Made by a program: the position numbers and the translations under genes
In this document: piece after piece, positions 40,737 through 48,365 of the stretch
Numbering within the stretch: the stretch's first letter is position 1
Layout of the letters: every line of letters begins with the position of its first letter
Notes under the pieces: model-generated
Seen by the model: the letters and a program-made list of their open reading frames with translations, nothing else
Told to the model about the DNA's origin: nothing
Databases searched by the model: none
From: Acidobacteriota bacterium
GTDB taxonomy: Bacteria > Acidobacteriota > UBA890 > WLXD01
Direction of reading: 5' to 3'
Assembly (NCBI GenBank): GCA_029263295.1
Contig: JAJCXT010000019.1
Coordinates: forward strand, 1 to 48,365
DNA: 48,365 nt

Positions 40737-41870
40737 TTACTCGAGCCGGACGGCGACGCCGTCCTGGATGGCGTACATCGTGTGGAACTTCCGCACGTCG
40801 CCGTTGTCGTCAAACGCGGTGACCCCGGCAAGTCCTTCATACGGGTTCATGCTGTTCAGATAGAACCGGATCTCATGCCCGTCCAACCCGGCCTGGGCGA
40901 TCGCCTGCGCGATCATCTGCACGGCGTCGTAACCGTGCGCAGCGTAGGTGTCAGGAGTCATGCCGTACTTCGCCTCATAGTCCGCGACAAACTTGCGGAC
41001 GTTGTCGGCGCCGCGCTCGATGTCGAAAGGCGCTTGCGGGAACGCCAGACCCTCCACCGCATCACCACCCGCAGCGATCAGGTCTGCGGCCAGGACCGCG
41101 CCCGTGCCGAACAGCGCTGCGTCACTACCAGCATCGCGGATCGCGCGTGCGACCATCGCGGTATCGGCAGCGTAGCCGGCGATGTAGATCGCCGGCGGAT
41201 CTTCGGCCAGAAGACGCTCCACCTGTACGGCGATGTCCTCGGGGGTAGCGTCGGCCGGGTAGCTCCCCTGCCCTAGCGCACGGCCGCCCAGGAGCCTGAA
41301 TCTCTGGATGAACGAGTTCTTCTGGCCAAGGCCAAACTCGCTCTGCTGCGCGATGACCGCCGCTTCCGGCACGTGCGCAACGTTGAAAACGTGGTCAGCG
41401 GTGTTCAGCGCCTCGAGGTCGTCACTCGGGAAGTTGCGATAGATGAAGTCGCCGGCATTGCTGAGCTTCGGGCTCGAACTCGCAGGCGACATGAGCAGCA
41501 CCTCGGCTTCCTGAAACACCGGCGCAATAGCCAGCGTCACGTCGCTGACATCGGCGCCAATCGCGGCATTCACGCCTTCGGCCAGAAGCTCCTGCGCGGC
41601 CTGCAACCCCGTCGCGGGTTGGCTCCCGGAGTCGCGGAGAAGCAGCGTCAGCGGCATCTGGCCGACCTCGAAGACGTTCACCCCACCCGCCGCGTTGATC
41701 TCCTCCACGGCCATCTCGATGCCGCGCTGAATCGACCGCCCGTAGGGTGAGCCTGCTCCCTGCAATGAGACGATCGCGCCTAGCTTCACATCGGTGCTCG
41801 CGGCGGGCCCGCAAGCGACAAACCCGAGAGCGACGGTGGCCACAAGGGCCAAGTTGGCTGCTCTTCTCAT
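40737..41870 (-). CDS. Periplasmic-binding lipoprotein, branched-chain amino acid type
   Basis: 377 residues from the ATG at 41870 (GGAGG six bases upstream). VALGFVACGPAAS marks a signal peptide with lipidated Cys20. The mature part matches type I periplasmic-binding proteins of the Leu/Ile/Val family: VKLGAIVSLQGAGSPYG, RGIEMAVEEINAAGGVN, NAAIGADVSDVTLAI, FIYRNFPSDDLEA and TYAAHGYDAVQMIAQAI. No transporter permease or ATPase for amino acids is adjacent. It sits between the ATP synthase cluster and the glycan exporter. It might be an orphan receptor or a LppC-like structural protein. The ligand is unknown. Confidence 0.88.
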   Translation of the reverse strand: MRRAANLALVATVALGFVACGPAASTDVKLGAIVSLQGAGSPYGRSIQRGIEMAVEEINAAGGVNVFEVGQMPLTLLLRDSGSQPATGLQAAQELLAEGVNAAIGADVSDVTLAIAPVFQEAEVLLMSPASSSPKLSNAGDFIYRNFPSDDLEALNTADHVFNVAHVPEAAVIAQQSEFGLGQKNSFIQRFRLLGGRALGQGSYPADATPEDIAVQVERLLAEDPPAIYIAGYAADTAMVARAIRDAGSDAALFGTGAVLAADLIAAGGDAVEGLAFPQAPFDIERGADNVRKFVADYEAKYGMTPDTYAAHGYDAVQMIAQAIAQAGLDGHEIRFYLNSMNPYEGLAGVTAFDDNGDVRKFHTMYAIQDGVAVRLE

Positions 41871-41883
41871 CACGTTCCTCCCT

Positions 41884-42366
41884 CTACTCGTCGCCGTCGG
41901 CGTCCGCACCCGGGATCGGCATCTCGGTCGTCACGATCGGCTGATAGATGGGCTTGATACCGCGTGCCTTGGCAACACGCAACCGTACGAGCGATTTCTC
42001 CACGGCAATCGATGCCCGTCCTATGTCCACGCCCTCTTCCGGCTCGGCCAATCGAGCCTCCGCGCGCTGCAGTGCAGCCTCGGCGCGGGCCACGTCGACC
42101 ATGGCCGCGTCTTCGGCTGTCTGGGCAAGGACACTTACCTGATGGTGACTGACCTCGGCAAAGCCGCCGGCAACCGCCAGGACTTCCTCGGCGCCATCAA
42201 CAGTACGGTAGCGAAGTTCGCCCACACCGAGGGCAGTCATGTAGCGCGCGTGACGCGGCAGAATGCCGAATTCTCCGTCCATGCCGGGAGCGGTGAGTTC
42301 GATCACCTGCGCGTCGACGATCTTGCCGACCGGCGTGACGACGTTGAGTTGGAAGTTTTCAGCCAT
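41884..42366 (-). CDS. atpC: ATP synthase epsilon subunit
   Basis: 160 residues, last gene of the ATP synthase cluster. The N-terminal beta-sandwich reads FQLNVVTPVGKIVDAQV, APGMDGEFGILPRHA and VLAVAGGFAEVSHHQVSVLA. It is followed by a helical region with AEAALQRAEARLAE. The C-terminal ~30 residues (from IKPIYQPIV) extend beyond the usual length. It is part of the central stalk and regulates ATP hydrolysis by F1. Confidence 0.95.
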   Translation of the reverse strand: MAENFQLNVVTPVGKIVDAQVIELTAPGMDGEFGILPRHARYMTALGVGELRYRTVDGAEEVLAVAGGFAEVSHHQVSVLAQTAEDAAMVDVARAEAALQRAEARLAEPEEGVDIGRASIAVEKSLVRLRVAKARGIKPIYQPIVTTEMPIPGADADGDE

Positions 42367-42379
42367 GATCGCTATCGGC

Positions 42380-43843
<1,464 letters not shown>

Positions 43844-44854
43844 TCAGCTGAGCGCCGCGGCGCCGCCGACCACCTCGAGAATCTCGGTGGTGATCGCTTC
43901 CTGGCGAAGCTTGTTCATGGTCAATGTCAAATCGTCGATCAACTCTTCAGCATTCTTGGTCGCGCTGTCCATGGCGGCCATCCGCGCGGCGTGTTCGGCT
44001 GCGCTCGATTCCAGCAGTGCCTGGAACACCTGAGCTTCAGCGAACTGCGGCAACAGCTCGTTGATGATGGCCTGGCCGCTGGGTTCGTAGATGTAGTCAA
44101 TGATCTCGGTCGGTGCTCCCGGGTCGAAGCTCGCGGCTTCTGAGATCGATTCGCCGAGTTCCGTTGCGATCGTGCCGATGGCGCTGAAGCCGGGGTGTTC
44201 GTCACCGTCGACCTGGGCCTCAGCGAAGGCACGCGCCGCCTCGCGGAACGTGGGGCCGCCGGCGCCGCCGAACGGCAATTCGCGAATGGGAAGCAACGGC
44301 TCCACCACGAGATTCTGGCGCAGGGCCGATACGAACTCGTTGTAGATCAGATAAACCGCGTCGGTTTCTTTGGTCTCGTACAGCTCGATCAGGTACCGGG
44401 CCGTAGCGGCGGCACTTGGGTAGCTCAGGTTCTTCAGCAGATCCTCGCCCGCCGTATCGACCTCCCACTCGCCGCGGCGGAAGTGGTCCCAGCCCTTGCG
44501 GCCCGCTGCGACGACGTGGAGTTCCTTGTCGTCCCAGGTTTCGAGAGCGCGCGTGGCGTAGCGGATGACATTGCTGTTGAACGCGCCACAGAGTCCACGA
44601 TCAGAGGTGATCACCACGGCGGTGATGCGCTTGACGTCGCGCACCTCCAGCAACGGGTGCGACACCTTCTGCTCGCTGGTGGCCGCAAGCTCGCCGAGCA
44701 CGTCCCACATCTTCTCGCTGTAGGGCCGTGCGTCGAGCATCGAATCCTGCGCCCGGCGCAGCTTCGCGCCAGCCACGAGCTTCATCGCCCGCGTGATCTG
44801 CCGGATGTTCTTGACCGACCGCACACGGCGGCGGAGTTCGAGAAGAGTAGCCAT
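43844..44854 (-). CDS. atpG: ATP synthase gamma subunit
   Basis: 336 residues, about 40 longer than most gamma subunits. The N-terminal helix LLELRRRVRSVKNIRQITRAMKLVAG (spanning two motifs), the GLCGAFNSNVIR loop and the C-terminal MDSATKNAEELIDDLTL with NKLRQEAIT define the family. The extra length lies between residues 190 and 240 (FGGAGGPTFREAARAFAEAQ, then ATELGESISEAAS), in the globular part, leaving the rotor shaft intact. It forms the rotating central stalk. Confidence 0.96.
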   Translation of the reverse strand: MATLLELRRRVRSVKNIRQITRAMKLVAGAKLRRAQDSMLDARPYSEKMWDVLGELAATSEQKVSHPLLEVRDVKRITAVVITSDRGLCGAFNSNVIRYATRALETWDDKELHVVAAGRKGWDHFRRGEWEVDTAGEDLLKNLSYPSAAATARYLIELYETKETDAVYLIYNEFVSALRQNLVVEPLLPIRELPFGGAGGPTFREAARAFAEAQVDGDEHPGFSAIGTIATELGESISEAASFDPGAPTEIIDYIYEPSGQAIINELLPQFAEAQVFQALLESSAAEHAARMAAMDSATKNAEELIDDLTLTMNKLRQEAITTEILEVVGGAAALS

Positions 44855-44857
44855 AGC

Positions 44858-46414
<1,557 letters not shown>

Positions 46415-46960
46415 TCAGTTGGCGGTGATCCGCTCGCGCATCTGCTCCAGTTGGTGGCGCAGGCTGCCGTCATAGACGACATCCCCGATGCGGGTGGTCA
46501 GACCGCCGAGCAAGTCGGGGTCGGTCTTTACGTTGAGACGTACGACGCGGCCTGAGGCGCGCGCCAGCTTTTCTTTGAGGTCCTGTACAGCCGTCTCGTC
46601 GAGCGGCTGCGGCGACGTGATCTCTGCGTTCACTATGCCCATGTGCTCGTCGGCCATTGTCGAGAAGAGCGCAACGGTCTGGCACAGCTGGTCGAGGCGA
46701 TCGTTCTGGCCCAGTACCTGGAGAAAACGTCTGCTCGTTTCTCCGGCGCCGAGCCTGTCCGCGATCTCGATCAACACCGCTACCTTCTTCTCTGCTTCGA
46801 TCGACGGATCGACCAGTAGCGCCGTGAGGCCCTCGTGGCCGTCTACCGCGGCGGCAAGTTCGCCGAGGTGCTCTACGAGCGGCTCTAGGGGCTCGCTCTT
46901 GTCGAGCGCGGCGCCCAGGAGGCCCTTCGCATATCGTCGCGCGATCGCTTCGTTGATCAT
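46415..46960 (-). CDS. atpH: ATP synthase delta subunit
   Basis: 181 residues. The N-terminal IARRYAKGLLGAALD and the C-terminal ARASGRVVRLNVKTDPDLLGG with TTRIGDVVYDGSLRHQLEQM are typical of the delta (OSCP-like) subunit, which links the peripheral stalk to the top of F1. Short spacers to neighbours (18 and 22 bp) place it in the same operon. Confidence 0.96.
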   Translation of the reverse strand: MINEAIARRYAKGLLGAALDKSEPLEPLVEHLGELAAAVDGHEGLTALLVDPSIEAEKKVAVLIEIADRLGAGETSRRFLQVLGQNDRLDQLCQTVALFSTMADEHMGIVNAEITSPQPLDETAVQDLKEKLARASGRVVRLNVKTDPDLLGGLTTRIGDVVYDGSLRHQLEQMRERITAN

Positions 46961-46982
46961 GGTCGTTCTCTATAGGCCCGGT

Positions 46983-47678
46983 TCAGGACACGCTCTCGCC
47001 GAGGCGATCGAGATACGCGCGTACCAGGCGATCCTGGTCCACGCCGCTGAAGTTCTTCTTCACGAGATCGGTGGCAATCCCAACCGCGAGATGCGCGATG
47101 TGCGACTGCAGTTCGCGTTCGGCGCGCGTCACCTCGGACTTCATGTCCCGGCTCGCACCGCCACGAATCGCTTCCGCTTGCGCGGTTGCCTCCTCGATCA
47201 TCTTCGCCTTGTCGTGCTCGGCAGCCTCGCGGGCCTGGGCTACCAGACCGGCTGCTTCCTCTTCCACGCGTTCGAGTCGCGCCGCGGACGCGGTGAGCCC
47301 CTCGCTGGCCTGGGCCGTCTGCTCCTTGGCCAGATCGCGTGAGCCAATGATCGCCTTGTTGCGTGCCGCGAGGATCACCTGCAGCCCTTCAAACTCGAAG
47401 TTTTCTTTGACGAAGGCGGGCGGCACGACAAGCAGCCAGTAGAGAATGCCGGCCAGCATGAAGAAGTTGATCCACTTGTAGATGTACTCGGCCGTTGTCG
47501 GCACAGCTACATGGGCTTCGTCGCCGTGATCCTCGGCTTCAGCAGCGCCGTGGTCGTCTTCCAAGGCCAGCTCGCCACCATGCTCTTGCGCGTACAACGT
47601 ACCGGGTGTCGCACCGACCACGAGGACGAGCGTCATCGCGATGAGGGCCAGCTGGACAGTCCTGCGCATCGCCGTCAT
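46983..47678 (-). CDS. atpF: ATP synthase b subunit with an N-terminal signal-like extension
   Basis: 231 residues, roughly 70 more than a normal b subunit. The extra part is N-terminal: a signal-peptide-like helix (TVQLALIAMTLVLVVGATPG, cleavage near YAQ) and a His/Asp/Glu-rich stretch (EDDHGAAEAEDHGDEAH). The normal membrane helix (YIYKWINFFMLAGILYWLL) follows, then the long charged coiled coil ending in DLVKKNFSGVDQDRLV. If the signal is cut, the acidic stretch would sit outside the inner membrane. The ATG directly follows the b' stop codon; a second ATG three codons in is possible. Confidence 0.95.
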   Translation of the reverse strand: MTAMRRTVQLALIAMTLVLVVGATPGTLYAQEHGGELALEDDHGAAEAEDHGDEAHVAVPTTAEYIYKWINFFMLAGILYWLLVVPPAFVKENFEFEGLQVILAARNKAIIGSRDLAKEQTAQASEGLTASAARLERVEEEAAGLVAQAREAAEHDKAKMIEEATAQAEAIRGGASRDMKSEVTRAERELQSHIAHLAVGIATDLVKKNFSGVDQDRLVRAYLDRLGESVS

Positions 47679-48134
47679 CTAGTTGCTCCCGTCAGTGTCG
47701 GCATCAACGGGTCGACCCAGGATTCGCTCTGCGATCGTGCGCGCGATCTCATCGGCGTCGGACTCCAGTTGCGTGCGCGCACTATCAATCTGTTTGCCGA
47801 TCTCGGCCCGGGCCTCTTCAATCTCTTTCGCGGCATCGGCGCGTGCCGCCGCCAGTACCTCTTCGCGACGCTCGCGGGCCTCGCCGTGCGCTTGCTCGCG
47901 AATCCCAAAGGACTCCTTCCGCGACTCGGATACACGGGCTTCGACCGCTGCGAGCCTCTCGTTCTGAATCCGCTGAGCGTCCTCGAGTTTGGTGCGCGCG
48001 TCGTCGATCTCGGCCTCGCGCTGCGCCAGGATCGCGTTCAGCGGACCGAATAACCAACGATTGAGGATGAACACGAGCGCCACGACCGCAGCGGCGACCA
48101 GCAGGATTGTCGGCAGGTGAGGGAAATTTTCCAT
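47679..48134 (-). CDS. atpF': ATP synthase b' subunit (second peripheral-stalk subunit)
   Basis: 151 residues: one N-terminal membrane helix (TILLVAAAVVALVFILNRWLF) followed by GPLNAILAQREAEIDDA and an uninterrupted charged helix to the end. It is a b-type stalk subunit without the extension seen in the neighbouring gene, so the peripheral stalk is a b/b' heterodimer as in photosynthetic bacteria, some Acidobacteriota and others. First gene of the cluster in this window. Confidence 0.93.
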   Translation of the reverse strand: MENFPHLPTILLVAAAVVALVFILNRWLFGPLNAILAQREAEIDDARTKLEDAQRIQNERLAAVEARVSESRKESFGIREQAHGEARERREEVLAAARADAAKEIEEARAEIGKQIDSARTQLESDADEIARTIAERILGRPVDADTDGSN

Positions 48135-48365
48135 TGAGTCGATCCGGCGTCGCTTTTAGTCGCGTGCCTGCGGCCCGAGGTGCAGAGAGCGGGCGATGAT
48201 CGCAGGCTTGGAGCGAAGGAGGCGAGTGCCGGTTCCTTCCGGGGGCGTGGCCGTCGAACGATGACCGTCAAGACGTCGCGCCGAGGAGACGAAATCTCGG
48301 TGGAGCGACACAAATGTTCGGGCCCGGATTCTAACAGCCGTCTCGAAGGGTCGGCAAGCAAGCCT
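48135..48365. other. Upstream region of the ATP synthase cluster, no gene seen
   Basis: No credible coding frame on either strand up to the window edge. The genes for the a and c subunits (atpB, atpE) are not directly upstream of atpF', so the cluster promoter probably lies here. I cannot point to a convincing promoter sequence. Confidence 0.5.

Overview
The window is about 48 kb of GC-rich DNA from a Gram-negative bacterium, most likely a member of the Acidobacteriota. The evidence is indirect but consistent. There is a secreted protein of the VWFA-related type described from Acidobacteria, two separate PadR regulator plus large FtsX/MacB-type permease pairs (the 'acidobacterial duplicated orphan permease' architecture), and a hybrid two-component sensor of the propeller type. 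An outer-membrane economy is also visible: lipoproteins, a SurA-like chaperone, a Wzm/Wzt glycan exporter and a heptose nucleotidyltransferase. No rRNA gene, intact tRNA, transposase, integrase or CRISPR array is visible.

Left part (1-10.3 kb): the tail of an SGNH-type hydrolase faces a secreted VWFA-related protein. A PadR/permease pair (3.3-6.3 kb) follows, behind a 9-bp inverted repeat that is a good operator candidate. At 6.69-9.87 kb lies a tightly coupled unit of an exported HExxH metallopeptidase-like protein, an exported partner of unknown family and a doubtful proline-rich ORF. Next comes a scrap region (9.98-10.24 kb) in which the start of an ABC-F ATPase gene is fused to a 71-bp piece of the metallo-beta-lactamase-fold gene found at 24 kb (70 of 71 bases identical).

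Middle (10.3-18.4 kb): a YbdG-type mechanosensitive channel, a small secreted barrel-like protein, a 1,420-residue hybrid sensor/response regulator/AraC protein, a stand-alone receiver protein and an exported isochorismatase-like hydrolase. Two of the intergenic regions here share a ~95-bp diverged repeat.

Accessory island (18.5-21.7 kb): two copies of a repeat whose 3' half resembles the anticodon-arm/T-arm half of initiator tRNA bracket a frameshifted gene, an unknown small gene, a second HExxH protein and an internally shortened efflux adaptor. A third, more degenerate copy lies just before the first HExxH unit at 6.44 kb. This tRNA-like repeat family and its association with unknown zincin cassettes is the most interesting feature of the window.

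21.7-33.3 kb: a large secreted protein with carboxypeptidase-regulatory-like repeats, an exported MBL-fold hydrolase, the second PadR/permease pair behind a perfect 14-bp palindrome, an SGNH/AlgJ-like plus MBOAT acetyltransferase pair, a HigBA toxin-antitoxin module with an operator-like inverted repeat, and a lipoprotein that combines a PCYC motif with a c-type heme site.

Right part (33.3-48.4 kb, all leftward): conserved housekeeping and envelope genes: a SurA-like isomerase, mfd, a heptose-1-phosphate adenylyltransferase, Wzt and Wzm, an amino-acid-type binding lipoprotein, and the ATP synthase cluster b'-b-delta-alpha-gamma-beta-epsilon without the a and c subunit genes.
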